This document shows positions 25,954-35,393 of a stretch of DNA of 64,000 nt, piece after piece; the first letter of the stretch is position 1, and every line of letters starts with the position of its first letter. The notes under the pieces were generated by a model that saw nothing but the letters and a program-made list of their open reading frames with translations, searched no databases and was not told the origin of the DNA. The stretch is from Desulfuromonas versatilis (GTDB taxonomy: Bacteria; Desulfobacterota; Desulfuromonadia; Desulfuromonadales; NIT-T3), in assembly GCF_019704135.1 (NCBI RefSeq), contig NZ_AP024355.1, forward strand, positions 2,288,001 to 2,352,000. The letters are read 5' to 3'. The translations under genes were made by a program, and so were the position numbers.

Positions 25954-26931
25954 GTGAGAAACCTGGTTCTGTTGCTGCTGCTCTCCAGCCTGGCCTGCGC
26001 CTGCACCGACCTGCAGTTTCTCCGCTCCGACCACCCGCTCATGCCCGTCCGGGAATACGAGAGAATGATCGTCGGCCGCCTGGACGCAGACTACGTAGGC
26101 AACGACAACTGCCTGGGCAAATGCCACAAGCATGAGAAGATTTTCCGCGATTTCCAGCTTTCCGTGCACGGCGAACAGATCGCCGTCGAGACCGGCCTGC
26201 CGCTGGTGAACTGCGAATCCTGCCACGGCCCGGGCAGCCTCGCCATCGCCAACCTCGAGGGGAAGGAGAAGTGCGATTTCGAGACCCTGCTGCAGTTTGA
26301 CAAGCTCCCTTCCCAGGCCCAGTCGTTGATCTGCCTCAAGTGCCATTCCGCAGCCTCCACCCCGGCGCTGCACAATTGGGCGGGCAGCATCCACGCCAAC
26401 AGCGAGGTCAGCTGCTTCGATTGCCACAAACTGCACCAGGGGCCCCAGCAAAAGGCGAGCCGCAAGGAGATCGACGCCCTTTGTTACGGCTGCCACCAGG
26501 ACGTGCGCATGGCTTTTCTGCAGTTCTCGCATCATCCCGTTCCCGAAAACAAAATGGCCTGCATCGACTGCCACGACCCTCATGGCGGCTCCCAGAGCGG
26601 CAGCTTGCTGGGGGCGACCCAGAAGGAGGTCTGCACCCGCTGCCACATGCAGTACCAGGGGCCCTTTGTCTTTGAGCACGCTGACCTGACGGAAAACTGC
26701 GGCAACTGCCACAGCCCCCACGGTTCGCCCAACAACCCATTGCTGAATTCATCCCAGCCGTTTCTTTGCCTGCAGTGCCACAGCGGCCACCTCGACGGCT
26801 TTTTTGCTCCCGCCTTGGCCGACCAGAATTTCAAGGGAGCATTCTACTCGCGTTGCACCGACTGTCATTCATCGATCCACGGCACCGACGTCCCTTCCGC
26901 CAAGGGGCGAGGGAGCTTTATTTCCCGGTGA
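25954..26931 (+). CDS. DmsE/MtrA-type decaheme c-type cytochrome
   Basis: 325 aa, GTG start. The N-terminal hydrophobic signal ends LLSSLAC-AC, so lipid attachment is possible. Nine CXXCH motifs (CESCH, CLKCH, CFDCH, CYGCH, CIDCH, CTRCH, CGNCH, CLQCH, CTDCH) plus an initial CLGKCH (CX3CH) give ten haems, the number and size of periplasmic MtrA/DmsE proteins. These fill the MtrB barrel and carry electrons across the outer membrane. The porin gene follows by 53 bases. The CX3CH in place of the first CXXCH is unusual and may bind haem less well. Confidence 0.9.
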   Translation: MRNLVLLLLLSSLACACTDLQFLRSDHPLMPVREYERMIVGRLDADYVGNDNCLGKCHKHEKIFRDFQLSVHGEQIAVETGLPLVNCESCHGPGSLAIANLEGKEKCDFETLLQFDKLPSQAQSLICLKCHSAASTPALHNWAGSIHANSEVSCFDCHKLHQGPQQKASRKEIDALCYGCHQDVRMAFLQFSHHPVPENKMACIDCHDPHGGSQSGSLLGATQKEVCTRCHMQYQGPFVFEHADLTENCGNCHSPHGSPNNPLLNSSQPFLCLQCHSGHLDGFFAPALADQNFKGAFYSRCTDCHSSIHGTDVPSAKGRGSFISR

Positions 26932-26984
26932 TGCGGCAGCTCCCACGGGGGCTCGGCCGTAGTGGATTATTCGAGGAGGGCGCC

Positions 26985-29099
26985 ATGATTTTTTCTGGTT
27001 CTGAAAAAATCGGCCTGATCCTGCTGGCCCTGACCGCGGCCCTGGCTTTCCCCCCCGGCGCTTCGGGCCAGGAGGAGAGTTCGCTGAAGAAATCCCTTCT
27101 CGAAGGGAGTCTCGAGCCCGGCTATGGTTTCGTCAGCACCCGCGGCAATCCTGGCCGGGCCGCCGAATACAGCCTGCTGCACTCGAGTGCGACCCTGGGG
27201 CTCGGTTTCAAGGCGCTCTTCCCCAACCACCGGCTGCGGCTCGACGGAACATTCCGCAACGAGTCGGATTTCCAGGGCGAGGCCGACATCGATTACCGAG
27301 GCCTGGTCCGGCTGCACGCCTCCTCCGAAGCCCTGTTCCATAATCTCGATCATTTTCCCGCGGCGCCCCCCGAGCGCGACGACGCCCTCAAGCCGGCAAC
27401 GCCGGCGACTCCCTGGGTCCGTTTTTCCGACCGGCAACCAGGCGACGACTACTCGGTGGAGGTCAAGCAGAACCGGGTCGCCCTGCGCACCCGGCTGCCG
27501 AGTTTTCCGCTGCATTTCAACCTCGGCTACTGGAGACTCGACCGCCAGGGGCGCGTCCAGCTCTCCTACCTCGAGGAGGGGGATGCCGCCGGTTCCGGCT
27601 CCTGCAACCAGTGCCACGTCCAGAGCAGGCGGAAAAAACTCGACCAGGTGACCGAGGAGGTGACGGCCGGATTCGACGCTCACCTGGGATTCATCGACCT
27701 GGGATTCGAACAGGTGATCCGCGAATTCCGCGAGCGCGAAGATGCACCGCAGGACAGCTTCGGCGGGCTGCTCAGCACCCTCTCCCCGCCCACGACCTTT
27801 CGCAATCCCGGTACCTACCAGCATGACTTCGCCCCGGATTCGCGTCTGCTGACCAGCACGCTGCGGGCCCACACCTCGGTTTCCGGAGGGCTGGTCGGAG
27901 CGGCCGCCTTCACCCTTGGCAAACGGGAGAACCGCTCCGACCCGGCGGATTTCGGGCCGGTGGAGGCGGAGACCGAATTCCGCAAGGCGGCCGGTGATCT
28001 CACCCTGACCCCCAATGAGTTCTGGACCTTCAATTTCCGCTACCGGATGCTGGACCAGGACAGCAGCAACAGCGACCGGCTCAGCGTTGCCGGGCTGGAG
28101 AGCGAGGTCGAGGTACGGGACAATGTCGACCTCACCCGGGGCATCTATGCCGCCCAGGCCTCGTTTCGACCGACCCGTAAACTGACCTTGAAGGCTGAAT
28201 TCGAACGCAGGGAGCTGCATCGGGGCAACACCGGCGGTCCAGTGGAACCGCAGTTTTCATCCCCCTTTGCCATCGACCCGGTCTGGGAACTGCCGGAAGA
28301 GGAGAATATCAACCGCTATCGCCTGTCCTTTTATTCCCGACCGATAAACCGAACAGCCCTCAAGTTGAACGGCTGGTACCAGTTTCAGACCTCCGACGAT
28401 CCGGCCTACGCCACCACCCCACACCGGGGCCACCAGGTTTTCGCCAGCGTGGCCTGGTCCCCGTCGCCCGTCTGGGGTGCCCTGGCCAACGCGAGGCTGC
28501 AGAAAGACCGCAACAACCATTCGGAAATCAACCAGTTCGAAGAGCCCTCTGGGCAATTGACCCGTTTCGAACTGGACCGGCGCAGCGACCAGCAGAGCCT
28601 GACCGCAGGTCTTTGGGCCAATCCCGTGGATACTTTGGGGTTGAGTCTGAATTACGGATTTTTCGGGAAGAGAGTCCTGCAGGACCTGGTGTATGGCAGT
28701 GATCCGTTGAATACCAGCTTTCTCGAACAGGACGCCCGCTTTTCGCAAAGCGTTCACACCGCGACCCTTGCCGCCAACTGGAGGGTGTTCGAGGACCTGA
28801 GACTGTTGGGTGAGGCGCGTTACTCCCGGTCCCATTCCGAATTCGATCCGGATTTTTCATCGCGGGACCTGACCCTGTTTGGTTTTCCGGACCCGGTCAC
28901 GGTGGATTCGGGGGAACTCCGGGAGCTCAGCGAGGTTGATCTGCGCCAGCTCGGTTTTCAGGCAGGCATGGACTGGACGGCAGGTAAGAACTGGCGTTGG
29001 TCCCTGCGCTATAACTTCAGCGATTACGATGAGGTTGATCATGACAAGTTCGACGGAACGGTACATGTCTACATGGTCAGCCTGGCCCGAAGCTGGTAA
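26985..29099 (+). CDS. MtrB/PioB-family outer-membrane porin with an internal CXXCH
   Basis: 704 aa. Signal peptide to about ASGQ, then beta-strand-rich sequence with alternating aromatic and polar residues and a C-terminal strand ending MVSLARSW, usual for barrels. Size and place after an MtrA-type cytochrome mark it as the porin of a porin-cytochrome electron conduit. Residues 207-211 are CNQCH, a complete c-haem attachment motif followed by basic residues (QSRRKK), so the barrel may carry its own haem in a turn or loop. The ATG at 26985 has GAGGAGGG upstream; the frame before it overlaps the cytochrome gene and is not coding. Confidence 0.85.
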   Translation: MIFSGSEKIGLILLALTAALAFPPGASGQEESSLKKSLLEGSLEPGYGFVSTRGNPGRAAEYSLLHSSATLGLGFKALFPNHRLRLDGTFRNESDFQGEADIDYRGLVRLHASSEALFHNLDHFPAAPPERDDALKPATPATPWVRFSDRQPGDDYSVEVKQNRVALRTRLPSFPLHFNLGYWRLDRQGRVQLSYLEEGDAAGSGSCNQCHVQSRRKKLDQVTEEVTAGFDAHLGFIDLGFEQVIREFREREDAPQDSFGGLLSTLSPPTTFRNPGTYQHDFAPDSRLLTSTLRAHTSVSGGLVGAAAFTLGKRENRSDPADFGPVEAETEFRKAAGDLTLTPNEFWTFNFRYRMLDQDSSNSDRLSVAGLESEVEVRDNVDLTRGIYAAQASFRPTRKLTLKAEFERRELHRGNTGGPVEPQFSSPFAIDPVWELPEEENINRYRLSFYSRPINRTALKLNGWYQFQTSDDPAYATTPHRGHQVFASVAWSPSPVWGALANARLQKDRNNHSEINQFEEPSGQLTRFELDRRSDQQSLTAGLWANPVDTLGLSLNYGFFGKRVLQDLVYGSDPLNTSFLEQDARFSQSVHTATLAANWRVFEDLRLLGEARYSRSHSEFDPDFSSRDLTLFGFPDPVTVDSGELRELSEVDLRQLGFQAGMDWTAGKNWRWSLRYNFSDYDEVDHDKFDGTVHVYMVSLARSW

Positions 29100-29126
29100 C
29101 TCCGGAAACGCCTCAGGGAAGATTTA

Positions 29127-30110
29127 GTGGCCATATTCCTGTCCAGAACAGCCAGGTTCATAGTGTTGACAGCGGGAGCCCTCGTGCTGCTCCTGTTCAG
29201 CCTGGCCGTCGCCGAGGCGGCCGAGCAGCGATTCGTTGCCGTGATCATCACTGGCGACCTGCCCCGCTACAGGCTGGCCCACGAGGCGTTCGTCCACTCC
29301 CTGGAAGCCAACGGCTATGATAAGGAAAAAGTCCAGATCTACGTGCAGACGCCCAACCCCGATCCCATCTCCTGGGCCAACAGCATCCGCAAGGCGGTCG
29401 GGATCGGGGCCGACCTGATTCTGACCTACGGCGCTTCGCCCACCCTGGTGGCCAAAAAGGAAGCCCGGGGGATTCCCCTGGTATTCGCCGATGTTTTTGA
29501 TCCGGTCGGCCTGGCCATCGTCGGCAAGGACAACCCCCCCGGGGGGACCATAACCGGCATCAGCGGCAATACGCCCCTGGAGACCCTGGTGAAAACCTTC
29601 CGGGAGATCTACCCCCTGAAAAAGCTCGCGGTCCTCTACTCGTCCATCGACCAGGGGTCGTCCCTGCAACTGCGAAAACTCGGTGACCTGGCTGCCGGAG
29701 AGGGGTTCGAGCTGTTGCCCCTGGACGTGCGCCGCCCTGAGGACGCTGCTGCGCTTCTGGCGGAGCGGGCCGGTGATTTCGACTCCATATTTGTTTCGGA
29801 GAGCCCGGTGGTCCATCTGTCGGCCCCCGAGGTTCTCCAATATGCCCGCCAGGCCGGCCTTCCCGTGGTTTCCCAGGTGCCCGGAATCTGCGATCTGGGT
29901 GGGATGATAAGCCTCGAGGCCGATCCGCTCGAGCAGGGAGAGGTGGCGGCTTCCTACGTCATGCAGATCCTCTCCGGGAGCAAGCCCGGCAGGCTCAGCG
30001 TCAAATCACCGCGGCGGGTCGCCCTGGTCATCAATCTCAAAACCGCCCGGGAACTGCACCTGAAGGTCCCGTTTCAAGCCCTCAGCATGGCCACCCGGGT
30101 CGTTCAGTAG
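29127..30110 (+). CDS. TrpX-like ABC transporter substrate-binding protein
   Basis: 327 aa, GTG start, signal peptide (through AVAEAAE). ABC_sub_bind (DUF534) family pattern: NSIRKAVGIGADLILTYGAS, GIPLVFADVFDPVGLAIVGK, TGISGNTPLETLVKTFREIY. Related proteins bind tryptophan-like or other organic ligands. No permease or ATPase lies beside it; it follows the porin gene by 27 bases, so it may be co-transcribed with the electron conduit, and some lone members act as sensor or periplasmic binding modules. The ligand is unknown. Confidence 0.75.
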   Translation: MAIFLSRTARFIVLTAGALVLLLFSLAVAEAAEQRFVAVIITGDLPRYRLAHEAFVHSLEANGYDKEKVQIYVQTPNPDPISWANSIRKAVGIGADLILTYGASPTLVAKKEARGIPLVFADVFDPVGLAIVGKDNPPGGTITGISGNTPLETLVKTFREIYPLKKLAVLYSSIDQGSSLQLRKLGDLAAGEGFELLPLDVRRPEDAAALLAERAGDFDSIFVSESPVVHLSAPEVLQYARQAGLPVVSQVPGICDLGGMISLEADPLEQGEVAASYVMQILSGSKPGRLSVKSPRRVALVINLKTARELHLKVPFQALSMATRVVQ

Positions 30111-30156
30111 CGGATTGGTCAGCGCTCCTCCAGTTCCCTCCCCGAAAAATCCCGGT

Positions 30157-31053
30157 TCACCCCTGCAGCAGGTAGAGCAGAACGGTCAGAGAAACGGCGC
30201 TCAGCAGCGTGGTGACGAATATTGCACCGGCGACCAGGTCGGGACGGGTTCCGAAGCGCAGCGAGTAGAGCAGGGGGAGAATGGCCGAGGGAGTGCTGGT
30301 CTGCAGGATCGCCACCTGCCTCTCCAACCCGTGGATTCCCAGCACGCCGGTTACCCCCAGGGCAACCAGGGGGGCGATGGCCAGGCGCAGCAGGGTGGCC
30401 AGGGAGAGAAAGCCGGGCAAAAGCTGCAGCCGGGTGCGGGCCAGCTGCATGCCGAGCAGAACCAGCATCAAGGGGATGGCGGCCTGCCCCAGCAGTTCGA
30501 GGGGGCGGAGCAGAAAGGGCGGGCAGGGGACCTGCAGGGCCTTGACCGCAAAGGCGAGGGCCACCGCGTGGAACAGCGGGATCTTGAAGGTGTTGACCAG
30601 CGCCTCGCGCAAGGATGCCGCGGAGCCCTGGGCCAGGACGATGGCCAACGTGCTCAGGGGAATGTTGAACAGGACAAAGATCAGGATGGAGGCCTCGAGT
30701 CCCGGATCGCCAAACGCGAAATACGCCAGGGGCAGGCCGAAGTTCCCCGAATTCATCACCACCGTGGTCAGGGACAGGGCTCCGCGGGTGTCCGGGTCCA
30801 TGCGCAGGCTGCGCCCGATGACGACCGAAAGAGCCAGCATCGCCAGGGTGTAGAAAATCATGAACAGGAACAGATCGAAAGCCAGGTCGAAGCGGATTTC
30901 GCGCTTGATCAGGGCCGAGAAGATCAGCGCCGGGACGAACAGGTAGAGCGAACAGTTGGTAAGGGTGCGAAAGTCAAGGGAGGATTTCTTCTCCAGGACG
31001 AAGCCGGCCAGGATGGTCAGGAATACGGGCAGAATGATCTCGATGAACAGCAT
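30157..31053 (-). CDS. AEC-family (auxin efflux carrier-like) permease
   Basis: 298 aa, about ten membrane segments, starting MLFIEIILPVFLTILAGFVL with the family's TTVVMNSGNFGLPLAYFAFG in the middle and the C-terminal TSTPSAILPLLYSLRFGT. GGAGG six bases upstream fixes the ATG at 31053. Bacterial AEC members export or exchange organic anions such as malate. It is convergent with the TrpX-like gene and stands alone. Confidence 0.85.
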   Translation of the reverse strand: MLFIEIILPVFLTILAGFVLEKKSSLDFRTLTNCSLYLFVPALIFSALIKREIRFDLAFDLFLFMIFYTLAMLALSVVIGRSLRMDPDTRGALSLTTVVMNSGNFGLPLAYFAFGDPGLEASILIFVLFNIPLSTLAIVLAQGSAASLREALVNTFKIPLFHAVALAFAVKALQVPCPPFLLRPLELLGQAAIPLMLVLLGMQLARTRLQLLPGFLSLATLLRLAIAPLVALGVTGVLGIHGLERQVAILQTSTPSAILPLLYSLRFGTRPDLVAGAIFVTTLLSAVSLTVLLYLLQG

Positions 31054-31266
31054 GAGCCGCCTCCGCAAGGGGGTATGTAGCCTCATCCTTCATGCCGGCT
31101 GCGACTGAAACCGCCGCAATGACTTTCATGAGTGAAACAGGCTAGGCGGAAACTAGCACGGGGCGCATGGGGGTTGCAACCGCCGAGGATTGAAAGAGGT
31201 GGCAAAGCTGATAGCTTTCATGGTAAACAGACCCCCCGAAACATTAAACACCCGCAGGAGAGTAAA

Positions 31267-32145
31267 ATGAACAAGGTTTTTCACATCGCCCTGGCCGTGA
31301 TCCTGGCCGGCGCCGTTTTGGCGGCCAGCGGCTGCCGGCGTGGCGACCAGCAACCGGCCCGGGAAGGTCGGATTACCGCCACTGCGGTCTATGAAACACA
31401 CTTCGGTGAAGCACCCAACCCCCAGGAGGGAGCCTGCTTCGCCCTGGTCGGCTTTCTGCCAGCGGCGACCCAGGAAGGCAAGGTGGTTCCGCTGCCCCTG
31501 TTCCTGTTCAAGCAGGAGGAGCAGATGCGCCAGTTGGTGGAGCGGCTGATCACCGTGGACGAAGGGGCCGCGGCCCGGGTCGGGGTTGCCAGCCCGTTCG
31601 CCGAGAACACAACCCTGCTTGGCCTTCGTCAGCAGGAGGACACCGTCATTGTCGATCTGACCGGCCAGGGAGATCTCGCCGCCGAGCCGCAGCGAGCCAG
31701 GCTGATTCTAGCGGCCCTTGGGCACAGCCTGGTGCAATTTCCCGGGGTGGCCAAGCTCATCGTGACTGCCTCGGGCAACCCGCTGCCCGGCTCCGAAGCG
31801 GGCTATGTCCCATCGCCCGAGGATGTCGCCGCTCCCGGCAACCCCGTCGTCCTCGGCGTGCTCGCCAGTTGGGAGCAGCAGCGGCCGGCCCCTGAGGAGG
31901 TTTCGGTATACTTCGATCGTCCGGTCACCATCCAGCAGATCCAGTTGACCGACCAGGCCGGAAACCGGATCGAAGGGGAATATTTCCAGTCCATCTTCAA
32001 CATGGCGGTGGTGATTCACCCCCCTGCCACCCAGTCCGTCAGCGAGGGGATGCCGGTGCGGGTCGCCTGGGAGGTGACTGACTTCAAGGGACGCTCCAGC
32101 AAGGGGGACCAGATGTTCCAGCTCATGCGGATGGAGCACCCCTGA
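31267..32145 (+). CDS. GerMN-domain lipoprotein
   Basis: 292 aa. Lipoprotein signal peptide with the lipobox LAASGC (Cys23). Residues about 75-165 form a GerMN domain: LFLFKQEEQMRQLVERLITV, ASPFAENTTLLGLRQQEDTV and VDLTGQGDL. The C-terminal part (about 180-292) looks like a beta-sandwich ending DFKGRSSKGDQMFQLMRMEH. GerMN domains in Gram-negatives are of unknown role, probably envelope-associated. The ATG is preceded by AGGAGAGTAAA. Confidence 0.8.
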   Translation: MNKVFHIALAVILAGAVLAASGCRRGDQQPAREGRITATAVYETHFGEAPNPQEGACFALVGFLPAATQEGKVVPLPLFLFKQEEQMRQLVERLITVDEGAAARVGVASPFAENTTLLGLRQQEDTVIVDLTGQGDLAAEPQRARLILAALGHSLVQFPGVAKLIVTASGNPLPGSEAGYVPSPEDVAAPGNPVVLGVLASWEQQRPAPEEVSVYFDRPVTIQQIQLTDQAGNRIEGEYFQSIFNMAVVIHPPATQSVSEGMPVRVAWEVTDFKGRSSKGDQMFQLMRMEHP

Positions 32146-32291
32146 GGGCCGCCCCGCGTATCCATGAAGCTGCTCCCATATTCCCGTTGACAACCCGCGA
32201 CCAATCAGATTTAATGCCTTTTTGGTGTGCTTCACCGCCCGTTCTCGAGCAGCGGGATCGGGCGGATTATCAATCGTTCCGGGAGGATATG

Positions 32292-33596
32292 ATGAACCCA
32301 CTTGCCGCAGAACTCAACGAACTGCTCGCCCAGCACAGCCCTCACGTTCTCGAGATGCTTTCCGACCTCGGAAAGAACCTCTTCTTCCCCAAGGGGATCC
32401 TCACCCAGTCCGCCGAGGCCAAGGAAAAGGCCCACAAGTATAACGCCACCATCGGCATCGCCACCGAAAAGGGCGGCCCGATGTTCCTGCAGTGCATCCA
32501 GGACAAGCTCTCCGCCTTCGACCCCAAGGACATCTACCCCTATGCGCCGCCGGCTGGCAAGCCCGAGTTGCGCAGCCTCTGGCGCGAGAAGATGCTGCGG
32601 GAAAACCCCAGCATGGCCGGCAAGCATTTCTCCAACCCGGTGGTGACTAACGCCCTCACCCACGGCCTCTCCATCGTCGGCGACATGTTCGTCGGCGTCG
32701 GCGACCACGTGGTTCTGCCCGACATGCTCTGGGGCAACTACAACCTGACCTTCAGCACCTGCAACGGCGGCATCGTCAAAAAGTTCCCGACCTTCACCGA
32801 GAGCGGCGGCTATGACGTGGAAGCCTTCAAAGCCGTTCTGAAAAACACCGCCGAGGAGAAGGGCAAGGCCGTGGTGCTGCTCAACTTCCCCAACAACCCC
32901 AGCGGCTACACCCCGACGGTCGCCGAGGGCGACGCCATCGTCGCCGCCATCCTCGAAGTTGCTCAGGGCGGCTGCAACGTGGTGGCTATCACCGACGACG
33001 CCTATTTCGGCCTGTTCTACGAAGACTCCCTGAAGGAGTCGCTGTTCGGCAAGCTGTCCAACCTCCATCCGCGGATCCTCGCCATCAAACTCGACGGCGC
33101 AACCAAAGAAGAGTTCGTCTGGGGCTTCCGTACCGGCTTCATCACCTTCGCCGACGGCAACGACTACGAGAACACCCCGGTCATGACCGCCCTCGAGAAG
33201 AAGACCATGGGCATCATCCGCGCCAAGATCTCCAACTGCCCGCACCCTTCGCAGACCTTCGTCATCGAGGCTCTGCGCTCCCCCAAGTTCCTCGAGCAGA
33301 AGGAAGAGAAGTTTCAGGTCATGAAGGGCCGGGCCCTTAAGACCAAGCAGGTTCTCGACAGCGGCAAGTACGACAGCGCCTGGAGCTACTACCCGTTCAA
33401 TTCGGGCTACTTCATGTGCCTGAAGCTGAACAAGGTCGATGCCGAGACGCTTCGCGTTCACCTGCTCGACAAGTACGGGGTGGGCGCCATCTCCATCGGC
33501 AAGACCGACCTGCGGATCGCCTTCTCCTGCATCGCCGAGGAGAACATCGAGGAACTCTTCGACCTGATCTACAAGGCTGTCCAGGACCTCGCCTGA
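32292..33596 (+). CDS. PLP-dependent class I/II aminotransferase
   Basis: 434 aa. The fold-type I landmarks are VVTNALTHGLSIVGDMFVGV, LLNFPNNPSGYTPTVAEG (PLP-contacting Asn), ITDDAYFGLFYE and LDGATKEEFVWGFRTGF, whose lysine is the likely Schiff base residue. GGGAGG five bases before the ATG at 32292 marks the start. The subtype is a distinct longer aminotransferase common in Geobacter relatives. It could supply aryl pyruvates to the indolepyruvate oxidoreductase, but it is not linked to that operon. A strong terminator follows. Confidence 0.85.
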   Translation: MNPLAAELNELLAQHSPHVLEMLSDLGKNLFFPKGILTQSAEAKEKAHKYNATIGIATEKGGPMFLQCIQDKLSAFDPKDIYPYAPPAGKPELRSLWREKMLRENPSMAGKHFSNPVVTNALTHGLSIVGDMFVGVGDHVVLPDMLWGNYNLTFSTCNGGIVKKFPTFTESGGYDVEAFKAVLKNTAEEKGKAVVLLNFPNNPSGYTPTVAEGDAIVAAILEVAQGGCNVVAITDDAYFGLFYEDSLKESLFGKLSNLHPRILAIKLDGATKEEFVWGFRTGFITFADGNDYENTPVMTALEKKTMGIIRAKISNCPHPSQTFVIEALRSPKFLEQKEEKFQVMKGRALKTKQVLDSGKYDSAWSYYPFNSGYFMCLKLNKVDAETLRVHLLDKYGVGAISIGKTDLRIAFSCIAEENIEELFDLIYKAVQDLA

Positions 33597-33615
33597 GCCG
33601 CCGTCTGAAACCACG

Positions 33616-33646
33616 GAGGCCCGCCTTGTGCGGGCCTCTTTTTTTT
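33616..33646 (+). terminator. rho-independent terminator of the aminotransferase gene
   Basis: GAGGCCCGC (33616-33624) and GCGGGCCTC (33630-33638) form a 9-bp stem with a five-base loop and an eight-T tail. Confidence 0.9.
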
Positions 33647-33662
33647 CGGAGTCCGCCCCCGC

Positions 33663-34979
33663 GTGGATAAGCTTCGCCAAATCCTGACCAGGGCCGGAGT
33701 CTTGCCGGCCCTGCCTGAGCTGTCCGGTCCCGGCCGCGCCTGCTACCTGGTCGGCGGGGCGCTGCGCGACCTGCTGCTGGAACGCGAGGTGAAGGACTTC
33801 GATTTCGCCACCCCCGGCGACCCGACGAAACTCGCCCAAGCCTTCGCCCGAGCAATCAAGGGGCGCTGGTTTATGCTCGATGCCGAGCGTAAGCAAAGCC
33901 GGGTGGTGGTGAAAACCGCCGAGGCGATGCTCGGCTACGATTTCGCCCCGTTTCGTGGCGAGGATCTTGAGGCCGACCTGCGCGGCAGGGACTTCACCGT
34001 CAACGCCCTGGCCTGCCATTTGGAACCGCAAGGGGCGGCCCTGGCGCTACACGACCTGCTCGGCGGCCGCGGCGACCTGGAAAAACGGCTGCTCAGGGCT
34101 TGTGCCGAAGGGGCTTTTGCCGACGATCCCCTGCGGGTTCTGCGCGGAGTGCGGCACGCCGTCCAGCTCGGCTTCTCCATCGAACCCGGAACCTTTGGCG
34201 CCATGTCCGATGCCGCCCCCCAGGTCGGGAAGTGCGCACCCGAGCGGGTGCGCGAAGAGTTGGCCGCCACCCTGAATTGCGAGGCCGCCGATTCCGCCTA
34301 CCCATTTTGGCAGCAGTTGGGGGTGATGCAGACCCTCTTCGGCCCTGGGGGAAAGGAAGCGACCCGGACCGACCAGGAGGCGCTGCGGCACCTCTCCGAA
34401 CGAGGGCTCAGGAATTTGGACGAGGAACCCACTGGTCGCAAGCTGCTTCAAGACCAGGCCGGCGACGGCTTTACCAGGGCGGGGCTGCTGCGGCTTGCCG
34501 CCTGTCTGCGCTGGCGAAAAACCGAGGAGCTGCGGACGGTGCTTGCCGAAAGGCTGCGGCTCAGCCGCCGCAACGTTGCTGTGGTCGAAAGCCTGGTCGG
34601 GCTGCAGAAAACCCTGGAAACACAGTTGCGCAAACTTCCTGCAAAACCCCGCGCCAGGGCCCTGTGGGCCGAAACCCTGGGACCCGGACCCGTCGAGGCC
34701 CTGCTTTTCCTGGCCCTGATTTCAGAACCCTCCGTCGAGCTTCGCCAGGCCCTGCTCGTGACCTCCGGGGATTATCTGGACCTTTGTTCTGAAGGCCAGG
34801 TTCCCGATCTCCTGGATGGATCCTGGATCAAGAAAAATCTCAGCCTCAAGCCAGGGCCGGTGGTTGGAAAACTGCTCCAGAAGGTGCGCGCAGAGGAAAT
34901 CGCCGGGCGGATCCAAACCCGCGAGCAGGCTGTCCGGTTTCTGGCCGAAGAAGGGAAAAAAATCGTTGACAAGGGGTAG
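33663..34979 (+). CDS. CCA tRNA nucleotidyltransferase / poly(A) polymerase family protein
   Basis: 438 aa, GTG start. Catalytic nucleotidyltransferase motif YLVGGALRDLLLEREVKDFDFAT (here GGALRD and the DxD of DFDF), then RGRDFTVNALACHL and GADDPLRVLRGVRHAVQLGF-like sequence (FADDPLRVLRGVRHAVQLGF), all class II CCA-adding enzyme marks. The C-terminal half is helical and divergent. It is 28 bases upstream of a tRNA-Gly gene. Whether it adds the full CCA, only part of it, or poly(A) cannot be told by eye. Confidence 0.88.
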   Translation: MDKLRQILTRAGVLPALPELSGPGRACYLVGGALRDLLLEREVKDFDFATPGDPTKLAQAFARAIKGRWFMLDAERKQSRVVVKTAEAMLGYDFAPFRGEDLEADLRGRDFTVNALACHLEPQGAALALHDLLGGRGDLEKRLLRACAEGAFADDPLRVLRGVRHAVQLGFSIEPGTFGAMSDAAPQVGKCAPERVREELAATLNCEAADSAYPFWQQLGVMQTLFGPGGKEATRTDQEALRHLSERGLRNLDEEPTGRKLLQDQAGDGFTRAGLLRLAACLRWRKTEELRTVLAERLRLSRRNVAVVESLVGLQKTLETQLRKLPAKPRARALWAETLGPGPVEALLFLALISEPSVELRQALLVTSGDYLDLCSEGQVPDLLDGSWIKKNLSLKPGPVVGKLLQKVRAEEIAGRIQTREQAVRFLAEEGKKIVDKG

Positions 34980-35007
34980 GGCGATTCATATAATCGGCCT
35001 CCATTGA

Positions 35008-35082
<75 letters not shown>

Positions 35083-35393
35083 AGCAACAATTCAAGGGAG
35101 TCGGCTGTTCACGGCCGGCTCTTTTTTTTGTGCAAATTTCCCCTCGCCGGGTAGCCTTCCCCGGTTCGGGGCCCATCAATTCCCTCCTCTGCACCGGAAG
35201 GGAAGAGCCGGCGCGGTCAAGATATTCGCGGGTGAGAGGAGGGGGGGCGGCCGGACCCACAAGCGGGCCGACATCGATCTGGCCATCTATCCCAACCCGT
35301 TGATGAGCACCACCAATAACCGGATCGAAATATCGGCGGATCTATCCCCGGTCTTCAAGTCCTGGCCCGCAGTCGCATCCAGGTGAGCAGCTT
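35083..35393 (+). other. 311-base region without a clear gene
   Basis: After the tRNA terminator the region holds an open tail around 35245-35386 (reading KRADIDLAIYPNPL) that looks protein-like but lacks a start codon with a ribosome site. It may be a gene remnant. Otherwise I see nothing. Confidence 0.4.
35098..35129 (+). terminator. terminator after tRNA-Gly
   Basis: GAGTCGGC (35098-35105) pairs with GCCGGCTC (35114-35121), one G-U pair included, and is followed by eight Ts. Confidence 0.85.

Noticed and set aside
35245-35386. Protein-like tail between tRNA-Gly and the gene at 35394
   Set aside because: No start codon with a ribosome site and no recognised family; noted only as a possible remnant.
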